64,000 nt of DNA, taken from contig NZ_BAEO01000055.1 in the NCBI RefSeq assembly GCF_000314995.1, positions 269,344 to 333,343 on the forward strand, read 5' to 3'. Below, one piece after another: positions 24,707 through 34,839 of this stretch (the first letter of the stretch is position 1; each line of letters begins with the position of its first letter). Below the pieces are notes generated by a model. It saw only the letters and a program-made list of their open reading frames with translations. It was not told the origin of the DNA and searched no databases. This DNA comes from Paraglaciecola arctica BSs20135. Its GTDB lineage: Bacteria; Pseudomonadota; Gammaproteobacteria; Enterobacterales; Alteromonadaceae. A program made the position numbers and the translations under genes.

Positions 24707-26173
24707 ATGCGTTTCTGGCAAAAGTATTTAAATTCAAAATTTTATTTCATGTTGATTTTTGTGATGTTTGCAGTTGCGTTGAGTGCAATCATATCTCTGT
24801 CTAAATCTGTTGAAAATCAGAGTCTGTTGGAAATCCGCAGCCTAACTCCTGCTTTTGATATCGTTTCAGAGGAAATTTTAAAGCCGCTTTTTATTGCCGA
24901 GACAGTTGCACGCGCATCGGCCTTGAAATTACATATGAACGACAACGTGATTGATGAAGAAAAAATTACTAATATGCTTGCGGAAATGTCTGAAGAATTT
25001 GCAATGGATTTTTTTGTAGCAAGTGAAACAAGTCGCACTCAATACTACTCAGATGGCTCATCATTACCGCTAAACGCTGCAAAAGTAGAATGGTATTTTC
25101 GAGCAAAAAACGCATCACAAAATATCGTGGCTGCACTTGGTAATAGAAAAGATGTTCATATTTATTTTGATATCAAAATTTATAATAAACAAGGCGATTT
25201 TTTAGGTTTTATTGGTGTCGGAAAAAGACTAAATAGTTTCATCACTTCATTCGAAAAAATTAAAGACAAGTATGATTACGACTTTGTTTTTGTCGATCAC
25301 AATGATGATATTGTGCTTTCTTCAGATCAAAGTTTACTGGCAGACGGCAAAGGCATCAAAAAGCTACAGCAAGTGCCTTGGTTTAAGGCGCTCACATCTG
25401 TCCAACAGTCTGGACAGGAGCCTAATGATAATGTGCTGGTCAGCGTTGCAGGCAATGATCTACTCATTTCCAAAGCGGATTTAAAGGTACTTAATTGGAA
25501 GTTTTTTTTAGTCAATTCATTGAATGTAAGACAAAATGAAACCACAAAGGTGTTTATTCTACAGACACTTTACATCGCGTTTGTATTATTACTTGGGCTA
25601 TTAATTGCTCGGATAGCAATACCTTACATTCAAGCTGAGTTTGCTAGCAAACATCAAAATGACCCCCTAACTCAATTGCCAAATAGAGCCCATTTAGCTT
25701 GGCGTTTCAAACAGATCGTCAAAGAAAAACAACATGTATCAGCGATTATTGCCGATATTGATTTCTTCAAAACTATCAATGATACCCATGGTCATGCAGT
25801 TGGCGATTTAATCCTTTGCGAATTTGCAAAAGTGATTAAATCTCAATTACGTGATGTTGACGTAATGGGTCGTTGGGGTGGAGAAGAATTTGTGATCCTA
25901 TTGCCATCCACAGACTTCCAAATGGCTTATGAAGTTGCTGAAAGGGCAAGAGTTGCTATATCACGTCATAACTTTATGTCAGATGATAAAGTGTTAAACA
26001 TGACCGCAAGCTTCGGTGTTGCGTTTAGAGCCAATGCCTACAAGCTAGAGGATATAGTTAAGCATGCGGATGAAGCACTTTACCAGGCAAAACGTGAAGG
26101 GCGAAACACCGTTCGAACTACTGAAGATGTTGTAGTTAACAAGTTAGCAAGTTTTAAGAAGCTGCGACTCTAG
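24707..26173 (+). CDS. Diguanylate cyclase with periplasmic Cache-like sensor
   Basis: 488 residues from the ATG at 24707 (the TTG just before it is less likely). The N-terminal helix at about 13-32 is followed by some 250 residues of periplasmic sensor resembling a double Cache domain (WYFRAKNASQNIVAALGNRKDVHIYFDIKIYN, GDFLGFIGVGKRL). Then comes a second helix (LYIAFVLLLGLLIARIAI) and a GGDEF domain with GGEEF near residue 391 and an RDVD inhibitory site five residues before. It should make c-di-GMP in response to an external small ligand. It is a single gene. Confidence 0.9.
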   Translation: MRFWQKYLNSKFYFMLIFVMFAVALSAIISLSKSVENQSLLEIRSLTPAFDIVSEEILKPLFIAETVARASALKLHMNDNVIDEEKITNMLAEMSEEFAMDFFVASETSRTQYYSDGSSLPLNAAKVEWYFRAKNASQNIVAALGNRKDVHIYFDIKIYNKQGDFLGFIGVGKRLNSFITSFEKIKDKYDYDFVFVDHNDDIVLSSDQSLLADGKGIKKLQQVPWFKALTSVQQSGQEPNDNVLVSVAGNDLLISKADLKVLNWKFFLVNSLNVRQNETTKVFILQTLYIAFVLLLGLLIARIAIPYIQAEFASKHQNDPLTQLPNRAHLAWRFKQIVKEKQHVSAIIADIDFFKTINDTHGHAVGDLILCEFAKVIKSQLRDVDVMGRWGGEEFVILLPSTDFQMAYEVAERARVAISRHNFMSDDKVLNMTASFGVAFRANAYKLEDIVKHADEALYQAKREGRNTVRTTEDVVVNKLASFKKLRL

Positions 26174-26315
26174 CTTAAGACCAGATAATTTTTAGACTAG
26201 CTAAACCGTATTTATTGACGTAATGGATAGTGATTTCAGCTAGTCACAGCAACGATACTTTTTTAATCATTAAGCAATAACCAACGCATGATAAAACTGT
26301 AAAATGAGGTAATGA

Positions 26316-28957
26316 ATGCTCGAATCGAAAACCAATAGAGAGATGTTGGACTACGTCGATAGTATCATTAACACTGTGCGGCACCCCTTAATTACGCTAG
26401 ATCAGAATTTAAAGGTAGTCACTGTAAACCGTTCTTTTTATGCGTTTTTTAAATCCAAGCCTGAAAATACTATCGGGCACTATATCTTTGAACTAGATAA
26501 AAGACAGTGGGATATTCCCGTATTGAGAGAACTGTTGCAAACTGTTGCACGGCAAAAAACCAGTTTTGATGACTATGTGGTTGAGCAAAATTTTGCCATC
26601 ATTGGTCGGCGGATCATGTTGTTGAATGCCCGCCAGGTTAAACAAGCTGAAGGTAAAGAGCGCATTATTTTATTGGTCATGGAGGACATCACCGAAAGGG
26701 CTGATGAATTAGTCATTGCTAAAAAAGAAAAAGATAAGCGAGCAGATGAACTTGTCATTGCTAATAAAGAAAAAGAAATGCGAGCAGATGAACTAGTCAT
26801 TGCTAATGAAGAAAAAGATAAGCGAGCAGATGAACTAGTCATTGCTAATGAAGAAAAAGATAAGCGAGCAGGTGAACTAGTCATTGCTAATGAAGAGAAA
26901 GAAAAGCGAGCGGATGAACTAGTCGTTGCAAATGAAGAAAAGAAAAGCGAGCAAATGAATTAGGCATTGCAGAAGACGAGAAAGATAAGCGAGCAGATGA
27001 ATTAGATATTGCCAATGAAGAAAAATATAAACGGGCAGATGAATTAAGCATTGCCAATAAAGAAAAAGCTAAGCGAGCAGATGAGTTATTCATTGCCAAC
27101 GAAAAGCTGGCATTTCAAAGCAAGGAGAAAGATAAGAGAGCGGATGAACTTGTCATTGCTAATGAAGAAAAAGAAAAGCGAGCGGATGAATTAGGTATTG
27201 CCAATGTAGAGAAATATAAACGGGCAGATGAGCTAGTCATTGCGAACAAAGAGAGAGAACTTCTGCTACGAAAGCTAAAACGTGCCGCCAGTGTTTTTAG
27301 CCATTCCAATGAGGGCATCATGATAACCGATGCCACTGCCACTATTACTGAAGTCAACGATACTTTCAGCCGTATTACTGGATACACTTCTGAGGAAGTG
27401 CTGGGGAAATACCCAAGAATACTTCAATCTGGTCGTCATTCGTCAGAATTTTATGATGAAATGTGGACTACGCTAAAAACACAAGATCGCTGGAGTGGCG
27501 AGTTATGGAACCGTCGTAAAAATGGCGATGTTTTCCCCGCAATGCTCACCATCAGCATCGTAAGAAATGCAGCTGGTTTGGTTCAACATTACGTTTCATT
27601 ATACACTGATATTACAACGATGAAGGCGTATCAGGGGCAACTGGAACATATCGCTCACTACGACTTACTGACTAATCTGCCTAACCGAGTATTACTGGCA
27701 GATCGCCTAAGCCATGCTATGGCGCAGTGTCAACGTCGCAACCAGTCACTAGCGGTTGCGTTTATGGACTTGGATGGCTTCAAAAAAGTCAATGATAATT
27801 ACGGCCACAATGTGGGAGATGAGCTACTCATTGCCTTGTCACAACGCATGAAAGAGGCATTACGTGAAAGTGATACCCTCGCTCGTATTGGCGGCGATGA
27901 ATTTGTTGCAGTTATAGTAGATTTAGAAACCTTCGAGGATAGTCAGCCTGTATTAGAACGTCTACTAAAGGCCGCTGCTGATCCTGTTACCTTGGGTGGT
28001 AACCTAATACAAGTTTCAGCGAGTATTGGTGTGACGCTTTACCCACAAGACGGTTCAGACGCAGATCAACTTATGCGTCACGCCGACCAAGCTATGTATG
28101 TTGCCAAACATGAAGGTAAGAACCGTTATTGTCTGTTTGATACCGTTCAAGAGAAAGCGAGCAAAACGCAATTAGAAAGTATAGATGATATTCGCTTAGC
28201 TTTGGAGCGACGTGAGTTTGTGCTGCACTATCAACCGAAAGTGAATATGCGCACTGGCGTAGTAATAGGCGTAGAAGCTTTAATCCGCTGGCAGCATCCA
28301 GTGCGCGGTTTAGTACCACCTTTAGAATTTTTACCGGTAATTGAAGGTCAAGCTATTAGTCTGGAAATTGGCGAATGGGTCATACATAGTGCATTGACCC
28401 AAATAAGTCAGTGGCAAAGCATGGCGTTTAATCTACCCATCAGTGTCAACATCAGCGGTTATCAAATACAACAAGGTAATTTTGCAACTCGCATAGCAGC
28501 ATTGTTGGCTACCCATCCTGAAGTAAACCCATTCTGTTTAGAATTAGAAATACTGGAAACCAGTGCGTTACATGACATCAGCAAAGTGTCTGCAACTATG
28601 AATGCATGCCATGATTTAGGTGTACGCTTTGCCTTAGATGACTTCGGTACTGGGTATTCATCACTTACCCACCTCAGGCGCCTGCCAGCACAATTGATTA
28701 AAATCGACCAGAGCTTCGTACGCGACATGTTAGAGGATGCAGACGATTGTGCAATTGTTGAAGGTGTAATTGGGCTCGCTAACGCATTTCGGCGTGACGT
28801 AATAGCTGAGGGTGTAGAAACCATCGCTCATGGAGTCGCACTGTTACAACTAGGTTGTGAGTTGGCGCAGGGGTTTGGTATTGCTCGACCTATGCCTTCC
28901 GGTGATATACCAGAATGGATATCTAACTGGGTAGCTAATGATTCTTGGCGGGCATGA
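26316..28957 (+). pseudogene. PAS-PAS-GGDEF-EAL protein gene split by a one-base frameshift
   Basis: The first frame (26316-26963) encodes a PAS domain (TVRHPLITLDQNLKVVTVN) and the start of a 14-residue repeat tract, then ends in a premature TAG. The repeats continue in the -1 frame from about 26940. That frame stays open to 28957 through a second PAS (SNEGIMITDATATITEVNDTF), GGDEF (RIGGDEF with RESD inhibitory site) and EAL (EALIRWQHP, DDFGTGYSSL). The break maps to GAAGAAAAG (26934-26942), where the other repeat copies have GAAGAAAAAG, so one A is lost. Restored, the protein would be about 880 residues and could make or degrade c-di-GMP. The cause may be decay, sequencing error or reversible slippage. 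Confidence 0.8.
26698..27258 (+). repeat. 13 tandem copies of a 42-bp unit coding for a helical linker
   Basis: The unit encodes RADELVIANEEKDK with small variations. Thirteen copies are recognisable across the frameshift, one of them lengthened by LAFQSKE. The heptad-like spacing of Leu, Ile and Ala and the dense charges suggest a long coiled-coil signalling helix joining the two PAS domains. Similar KRAxELxIANxEL repeats are known in PAS-GGDEF-EAL proteins of other gammaproteobacteria. The repeat number probably varies between strains. Confidence 0.85.
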
Positions 28958-29033
28958 GGACTAAACTACAAGATTTCTCATTTCTTTTTTTCAGTAGAAT
29001 ATAATGGAGAACAGAATTCTGGGATAAACGTAT

Positions 29034-29690
29034 TTAAGCTTTTGTTAGATACTGCCCCAAAAACATAGCCACCGCAGAATCAATAATTTGCTGATATTTA
29101 GATTGCTCTGGAAATTCACCAAAGCCAATTATTTGTGGCCAATAGGCGAAAGACTTGAGTAGGCCGGTAAATTGTGTGGCAGCAATGTCAATATCCGCAA
29201 TCACTAAACGCCCATCTTCTGTTGCCTTTTTCAACCATATGTTGAGGCCACTTTCTGTGTCTGCAATGTGAGCCAAGGTTTGTTGTTTAGTATTTTCATT
29301 GTGAAGGCATTCGGCAATGATTAAACGAGACACACTGATAAAGGTGGTTGATTTCAGTAATGCCATTTCTTGCTCGGCAATAGCAGTTAACTGTTCTTCT
29401 ATAGAAAGTGCTTTTTGATATGTGTAAGCGGTTGCGGTTAACGCTTGTTCCCACATGATTGTCGTGATCTCTGTAAACAATGCGTCTTTACTTGAGAAGT
29501 GATTATATACAGTTCGTTTTGACACATTGGCTGTTTTCGCTATCTGATCCATACTGGTTTTTTGAAACCCATGGCTATCAAATTCTTGTATTGCCGCAGC
29601 CACTATGTCTGATTTTTTGCGTTCGCTTAAGGTCTGTTTGTCTTGCATTTTTGCACTTTTTTTAGGCTTCTGTAAACACCTTACACTCAT
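29034..29690 (-). CDS. TetR-family transcriptional regulator
   Basis: 218 residues from the ATG at 29690; a second in-frame ATG at 29648 is equally possible, and neither has a clear ribosome site. The N-terminal helix-turn-helix reads IVAAAIQEFDSHGFQKTSMDQIAKTANVSKRTVYNHFSSKDALF, the TetR signature. The C-terminal ligand domain contains ECLHNENTKQQTL and a TetR_C-type end. It is divergent from a metallo-hydrolase gene, with a strong palindrome between them, so it probably represses both. The ligand is unknown. Confidence 0.9.
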   Translation of the reverse strand: MSVRCLQKPKKSAKMQDKQTLSERKKSDIVAAAIQEFDSHGFQKTSMDQIAKTANVSKRTVYNHFSSKDALFTEITTIMWEQALTATAYTYQKALSIEEQLTAIAEQEMALLKSTTFISVSRLIIAECLHNENTKQQTLAHIADTESGLNIWLKKATEDGRLVIADIDIAATQFTGLLKSFAYWPQIIGFGEFPEQSKYQQIIDSAVAMFLGQYLTKA

Positions 29691-29713
29691 GAGTTTACTT
29701 TTTCAATTTTAAA

Positions 29714-29738
29714 TGTAAACTGTACAGTGTAGTTTACA
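29714..29738. promoter_or_regulatory. Palindromic TetR operator between divergent genes
   Basis: TGTAAACT (29714-29721) and AGTTTACA (29731-29738) form perfect 8-bp arms around a 9-base centre. A related TGTAA...TTACA dyad lies at 29671-29685 and further GTTTAC half sites occur at 29692-29697. Position and symmetry suggest the binding site of the adjacent TetR protein controlling both directions. Confidence 0.7.
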
Positions 29739-29762
29739 TGTTTTGAGATTGAGCAATATTAA

Positions 29763-30905
29763 ATGAGCAACAAAGATTATTGGTGGGCTAAGTGGTTACT
29801 GCTAACCATTTTGGTAATGACAATAAATAAATCGATAGCGGGAGGGGCAAAAATGGATAACGCATTGGCTAATGTGCGATTAGAGAGTAGTCATCTTGAC
29901 GATGGGGCTTATGTAAATGCGGATCCACAAGTAAAGCAGGATATGTCAAAACTAGGCGGCATTATCAAACGTTTTATTTTTGAAAAGCGGATTGATCCTG
30001 TGCCTATTAAAATGCCGTTAAGTCAGATAGATATAAAGGCGTTAGATGAGCATTCAAAAGATGCAGTTTATCGTTTAGGGCATTCCAGCATGTTGCTTAA
30101 ACTCAACAATCAAATTTGGCTAACTGACCCAGTATTTTCAGAGCGCGCGTCACCTGTGCAATGGATGGGACCAAAACGTTTTCATGCTGTTCCATTGGAA
30201 TTAGAGGGAATAAAAACCATTAAAGGTGTTGTTATCTCTCATGATCATTACGATCACTTAGATAAAAGCACAATTCAATTACTAAAGGATAGGGTTGAGT
30301 ATTTTATTGTACCTTTAGGTGTAGATAAACATCTGCTGGACTGGGGCGTGCCTAAGGAAAAAATCCATGTCCTCGACTGGTGGCAGGAGATAACTATAGA
30401 TGAAATCAAATTTGTGGCGACACCGGCCCAGCATTTTTCTGGTCGTGGAGTATTTGACGGTAACGAAACCTTGTGGGCGTCTTGGGTGATTAAAACATCG
30501 CAACACAGCCTATTTTTCAGCGGTGACAGTGGCTACTTTGATGGATTTAAATTAATAGGTGAGCGTTATGGCCCATTTGATCTGACTATGATGGAAACTG
30601 GGGCCTACGACAAAGACTGGGCCGACATTCATATGCTGCCAGAGCAAAGTGTTCAAGCCCACCTTGATTTAAATGGCCGGGTTTTAATGCCTATTCACAA
30701 TGGCACTTTCGATTTGGCACTACACCCTTGGTATGAACCTTTCGCTCGTTTATCAAAAGCGGCAACCAGTCACAATATTGAAATTGCCACACCTATTATG
30801 GGTGAAAAAGTATTGTTTAATCAATCTAGAGTAAACCAACGCTGGTGGGCCGGTATCAGTCAAGTGGTGAACGAGCTCAGGTTACCAAGGCCTGATCAAA
30901 GTTAA
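29763..30905 (+). CDS. MBL-fold metal-dependent hydrolase (NAPE-PLD/RomA-like)
   Basis: 380 residues from the ATG at 29763. The metal motif is ISHDHYDHLD (HxHxDH), with further ligands in TPAQHFSGRG, FSGDSGYFDGF and MPIHNGTFDLALHPW. This pattern is that of the beta-lactamase-fold lipid hydrolases related to NAPE-PLD and the RomA group. The N-terminus has a hydrophobic stretch (WWAKWLLLTILVMTIN) that could be a signal or anchor. A second in-frame ATG at 29853, preceded by a strong GGAGGGG, would give a soluble 350-residue form. It is probably controlled by the divergent TetR gene. The substrate is not known. Confidence 0.82.
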   Translation: MSNKDYWWAKWLLLTILVMTINKSIAGGAKMDNALANVRLESSHLDDGAYVNADPQVKQDMSKLGGIIKRFIFEKRIDPVPIKMPLSQIDIKALDEHSKDAVYRLGHSSMLLKLNNQIWLTDPVFSERASPVQWMGPKRFHAVPLELEGIKTIKGVVISHDHYDHLDKSTIQLLKDRVEYFIVPLGVDKHLLDWGVPKEKIHVLDWWQEITIDEIKFVATPAQHFSGRGVFDGNETLWASWVIKTSQHSLFFSGDSGYFDGFKLIGERYGPFDLTMMETGAYDKDWADIHMLPEQSVQAHLDLNGRVLMPIHNGTFDLALHPWYEPFARLSKAATSHNIEIATPIMGEKVLFNQSRVNQRWWAGISQVVNELRLPRPDQS

Positions 30906-30953
30906 ACGTTAAGTAACGATGTTCTGGCCTTAATTATTTTTAATCTAAATGAT

Positions 30954-31835
30954 TTAGGGTTGGATCACCAAGATATCCGTCTTTAATAATGCTAATACAC
31001 TTTCGGCTGTGTTACCCATTAGTTTGGCTTTTAAGCCTTTACGTCCGATGCTACCCATAATGACCAATCCTGCAGCGTGTTTAGAGGCAACACTTGGTAT
31101 CACTTTAGAGGCTGGTCCGGCCTTAAAATGAATATTTTCCAATGGCAAGTCGTATTCTCCCAACATACCTTCGATGATTGGCAGGTATCGCGATTTAGCG
31201 TCATTCACTAAGGCTTTTTTGTCTATTATTCCCAAATCTTTGAGTACTGTTGATATAGGTAAACTGTAACAAATATGCAAAGGCATATTTGCATTTGTGG
31301 CAAAGGTGATCCCTGCATCAAGCAATTTTTGATTGAGCGCTTGTTTTGATTTTACGTGTGTACCAAGATCAAGTGACACCATTACCGATTGTTTTTTACG
31401 CCATTTTTTTTCTGCCACAAGTAATGTTGGCACAAGGTTATTACGGAGCAAATGCCAATCTGTAGGAACATAGAAAGGTCCTTCGCTGCGGTGACCTGTC
31501 TTAATAATTAAATCGTAGTCATGAGAAGCACTATGCTTTTTAACCCATGCAACAATATCTTTTTCCCATATAACTTCACTTGTTGATTTTTCTTCAAGTT
31601 TACATTCAGCTATTTCCCTTTTTAGCCAGCTTTCACCTTTAGAGAGAATTTTATTTTGAATATCAAGCTTTTGCTCTTCGTTTAAATTGGTGGCTAGCGT
31701 AGCTAAATGTTCATAATTAAAGGCCACAATATGAAGTTTTGCTCCAGTGCGCTTAACCAATGACTTTGCATGTGCCAAAGCGCTTTGTTGCTTGTCTTGT
31801 TGATCTGCAATGACCAAAATATTTTCAATTTTCAT
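30954..31835 (-). CDS. Two-domain universal stress protein (UspE-like)
   Basis: 293 residues comprising two Usp domains. The first begins MKIENILVIADQQDKQQSALAHAKSL and the second begins near residue 145 after VAEKKWRKKQSVMVSLDLG. The second ends MGSIGRKGLKAKLMGNTAES, fitting the G-2x-G-9x-G-[N/S]-T nucleotide-binding motif. Length and layout fit the UspE group. It is a single minus-strand gene with a GGAAACC-type ribosome region. The stress it responds to cannot be read from sequence. Confidence 0.85.
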   Translation of the reverse strand: MKIENILVIADQQDKQQSALAHAKSLVKRTGAKLHIVAFNYEHLATLATNLNEEQKLDIQNKILSKGESWLKREIAECKLEEKSTSEVIWEKDIVAWVKKHSASHDYDLIIKTGHRSEGPFYVPTDWHLLRNNLVPTLLVAEKKWRKKQSVMVSLDLGTHVKSKQALNQKLLDAGITFATNANMPLHICYSLPISTVLKDLGIIDKKALVNDAKSRYLPIIEGMLGEYDLPLENIHFKAGPASKVIPSVASKHAAGLVIMGSIGRKGLKAKLMGNTAESVLALLKTDILVIQP

Positions 31836-32065
31836 CTGGGTTTCCTGAACATTTAACCGAAGTGTATATTAGCCATTGTAAGCAGGAAGGGATTTGATCT
31901 ACAACAATAAATAACAGTCGAGTGGGTTAATTCTATTTTGCAAGTCGCTCCCCCCGCAGAAGCACCCCTTTTTAATCCTAAATTTAGGACTATCTTTTAG
32001 TATGAGTTGAGTAACTATATTCTCCATACTTCCAATCTATTAGTCATTTCGAACTAAACACTCAC

Positions 32066-33418
32066 TCAAAAGGTCATCCGAAAAACCGTGCCACCGGTTT
32101 CCTTTATTTCATATTTAATCGCACCACCATGGGCCAACATGATTTGCCTTGTTAATGCTAAACCTACGCCTGAGCCTTGTTGTTTGGTGGTGTAGAAAGG
32201 TACGAAGATTTTGTTGCCTATTTCATCAGGAATACCTTTGCCGTTGTCGCTAACTTCGATAACTACGTGGCCTCTTTTATTGAGGAATGCGTTTAAGCTG
32301 ACTTCAGGTGTAGGGCAGTTTTCAATGGCATGCTCGGCGTTTTGCAATAGGTTCAGTAGGACTTGTTCTAACATGTCTTTATCTATAGAGATTTCAAGTT
32401 CAGATGGTTCTATATTGATCTGCAGTTGTATGCCTTTTTTATCCCATTGTTGAGTCGCTAAGGTGCAACTTTGTTGAAATAAGCTTGCGACTTTTAACTT
32501 ATTTTTATTGAGGGTAGGTAACCTTGTTAACTGGCGGTAACTGCTAACAAACTTGATTAGACCATCACTGCGCCTGGCAACTGTTTCCACTGCTTCTGAA
32601 ATATCTTGTAGGTCTTCCCTTAGCTCTGAGAAGGAATCGGCTTTGTGTTTGCAATCTGCTACTAGGTCTACTGTTGTTTTGGCTAATGAGGCAACTGGGG
32701 TGATGCTGTTCATTATTTCATGGGTCAGTACTTTAACTAAATCTTGCCATGCCTGAAGTTGTGCAATATCTAATTCGCTTTGAATATCTTGCATGCTCAC
32801 CAGAATTTCTTGATTCTTTGGTAGCAGTATTTGTGTGGCTGAAATACTTAACTGATACTCCATGCCGTCAATAGTAAAATTGACCAAACGCCTTTCACCT
32901 GGTTTGACTGTTGCAAGATGTTTGGCAAACTCTTCACCGAAAGGGGCCAGGTCACTCAGTTTGGTTACATGGTTAGCACCAAATAATTTTCGAGCGGCGT
33001 TATTCCAGAGTGTAAGTAAGCCATCACTACTAATGCTAAGTAGTGGAACTGGTGCATGTTCAACTATAGCTTTGAGGTGTCGCTGTTGCTCTTCTTGGGC
33101 AGAACGTGCCCTTTGAAAACGCTCAAGTATGTCGGTAAAAGCGCTACCTAGCTCACCAAAGCCTGATCCTAATGAGGACAAATCAAAACGTTGTGAATAA
33201 TCGGCGTAACGTGCAGCATCTAAAAAACGCACCAATTCAGCGTTGGTTTTTGACACAAAGCGCACTAAAGAGAGGCTCTGTAATACCAGTAAAACAAACA
33301 CTATTAGGATGGTTGCATGATAACCCTCTGCGCTTATTAACACACTTAGTAACAGCAAGTTAAGCATCACAAAAATAGTGCGTATTGCGATAAATAATGA
33401 GAATTTTTTAAAGCCCAT
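32066..33418 (-). CDS. PAS-containing sensor histidine kinase (NtrY/AtoS-like)
   Basis: 450 residues. Two transmembrane helices occupy about 7-48, followed by a HAMP-like linker, a PAS domain (IVEHAPVPLLSISSDGLLTLWNNAARKLFG), a phosphoacceptor box (VKVLTHEIMNSITPVASLAKT) and an ATPase domain (LLNLLQNAEHAI, DNGKGIP, GSGVGLALTRQI). Such kinases pair with sigma-54-dependent regulators. The start overlaps the end of the upstream regulator gene by 11 bases. Together they are divergent from a MacB-like efflux operon, which is their likely target. With almost no periplasmic loop, it probably senses a membrane or cytoplasmic signal. Confidence 0.88.
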   Translation of the reverse strand: MGFKKFSLFIAIRTIFVMLNLLLLSVLISAEGYHATILIVFVLLVLQSLSLVRFVSKTNAELVRFLDAARYADYSQRFDLSSLGSGFGELGSAFTDILERFQRARSAQEEQQRHLKAIVEHAPVPLLSISSDGLLTLWNNAARKLFGANHVTKLSDLAPFGEEFAKHLATVKPGERRLVNFTIDGMEYQLSISATQILLPKNQEILVSMQDIQSELDIAQLQAWQDLVKVLTHEIMNSITPVASLAKTTVDLVADCKHKADSFSELREDLQDISEAVETVARRSDGLIKFVSSYRQLTRLPTLNKNKLKVASLFQQSCTLATQQWDKKGIQLQINIEPSELEISIDKDMLEQVLLNLLQNAEHAIENCPTPEVSLNAFLNKRGHVVIEVSDNGKGIPDEIGNKIFVPFYTTKQQGSGVGLALTRQIMLAHGGAIKYEIKETGGTVFRMTF

Positions 33419-34808
33419 GTTTTTCCATCCTGCGATATAGAGCTGCGCGAGTAAGACCCAAGGCTTTGGCAGTATGGCTAATATTGTAGCGGTATTGCTT
33501 TAACGCTGTCTCTATGGTCAATTTTTCGATCTTATCGAGATTCAATTCGGCTGTTTCCTTTGCTATTTGAACTGCCGGTTCGCTTGTAGTGCTTGTTTGG
33601 ACTAGGTGACTCAATTGAAAATCATCGACAGATAATTGTTCTGATTCAGACAGAATGATGGCTCTTTCAATGGCATGCCGCAAGGCGCGCACATTACCGG
33701 GCCATGCATAATGTTTGATAATGTGCAGTGCATCTGCACTGATGGTTTTTTCTGGTTTTTTATATTTTCTTGAATAGAAGGCAATGTAGTGGTTAGCGAT
33801 AGGTTTAATATCGGCTATTCTGTCACGCAATGGCGGTAAGGTGATTTCCACTGTGTTTAAGCGAAATAACAAGTCTTGCCGAAATCGAGATCCATCGTTT
33901 AAATCTTGTTTAGGAATATTGGTGGCGGCGATAACCCTGACATCAAAAGCAATGGCTTTGTTAGTGCCAAGGGGGGTGACTATTCTTTGTTCCAAAATTG
34001 TCAGTAATTTGGCTTGTAAGTGCAAAGGCAAATTGCCTATTTCGTCTAAAAATAATGTTCCACCGTTAGCCGCTTGCAAACGCCCAACACGATCTTCATT
34101 TGCACCAGTGAATGAGCCTTTTTTGTGACCAAATAATTCACTTTCGAATAAAGTTTCTGACATAGCGCCTAAATCAACCGACATAAAAACGTGATCAGCG
34201 CGCAAACTTTGGCGATGTAACTCTCTGGCTACTAGCTCTTTTCCAGTTCCGTTTTCTCCCAAAATTAATACGTTTGCATCAGTAGGTGCGCTTCTTTCTA
34301 TTAAGGAGTGAACTTGTTGCATTACTGAAGACTTGGCTAGTAGAGGTTGTTGTTGAGTGTTATTGGTATTTTGAGCGAGTAGCTGATTGGTATGACGCAA
34401 TTCAGTGGCTTCATTACGTGTTTTCCCCAACAACACGGCAGCAGTTAAGGTGGCGACCAGTTTTTCGTTTTGCCAAGGTTTGGCGACAAAGTCGGTAGCC
34501 CCTAGTTTCATGGCTTCAACTGCGACATCAATACCGCCGTGAGCCGTGATTAATACCACCACAGTTTGGGGGGCTATTTCCAGAATTTTCTTCAACCAAT
34601 TGTAGCCTTGGGCGCCAGAACTTTCACCAGGGCTGAAATTCATATCAAGCAAAACGGCATCAAAACTATTTTCAGACATGAGTTTTGGAATGTTTGCTGG
34701 TGAGTTACATATCATCACCTGACTAAAATGTCTTTTTAGTAATAATTTTCCAGCGGTCAATATGTCCTGATCATCATCAACGATCAGTATTTTTCCTTCT
34801 ATCACCAT
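33408..34808 (-). CDS. Sigma-54-dependent response regulator (NtrC family)
   Basis: 466 residues. The receiver domain (ILIVDDDQD, phosphorylated D55 in AVLLDMNFSP) is followed by an AAA+ domain with GENGTGKE (Walker A), GSFTGA (the sigma-54 contact loop) and GGTLFLDEIGNLP (Walker B). A Fis-type helix-turn-helix ends the protein (LKQYRYNISHTAKALGLTRAALYRRMEKHG). When phosphorylated by the adjacent kinase it should oligomerise on enhancer sites and open a sigma-54 promoter. Candidate sites and promoter lie in the 200-bp gap to the efflux operon. All key residues are intact. Confidence 0.93.
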   Translation of the reverse strand: MVIEGKILIVDDDQDILTAGKLLLKRHFSQVMICNSPANIPKLMSENSFDAVLLDMNFSPGESSGAQGYNWLKKILEIAPQTVVVLITAHGGIDVAVEAMKLGATDFVAKPWQNEKLVATLTAAVLLGKTRNEATELRHTNQLLAQNTNNTQQQPLLAKSSVMQQVHSLIERSAPTDANVLILGENGTGKELVARELHRQSLRADHVFMSVDLGAMSETLFESELFGHKKGSFTGANEDRVGRLQAANGGTLFLDEIGNLPLHLQAKLLTILEQRIVTPLGTNKAIAFDVRVIAATNIPKQDLNDGSRFRQDLLFRLNTVEITLPPLRDRIADIKPIANHYIAFYSRKYKKPEKTISADALHIIKHYAWPGNVRALRHAIERAIILSESEQLSVDDFQLSHLVQTSTTSEPAVQIAKETAELNLDKIEKLTIETALKQYRYNISHTAKALGLTRAALYRRMEKHGL

Positions 34809-34839
34809 AGGGTTATCTCTGTGGGAAACACATTGTTAA

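Noticed and set aside
26934..26963. Programmed -1 frameshift in the PAS-GGDEF-EAL gene
   Set aside because: The available heptamers allow repairing of only one lysine tRNA and there is no obvious stimulator. A plain deletion or sequencing error is the simpler reading, so I kept it as a broken gene.
26573..27387. Minus-strand open frames full of SSARLSFSSLAMTS repeats
   Set aside because: They are the antisense of the 14-residue repeat tract and arise only because the repeat length is a multiple of three.
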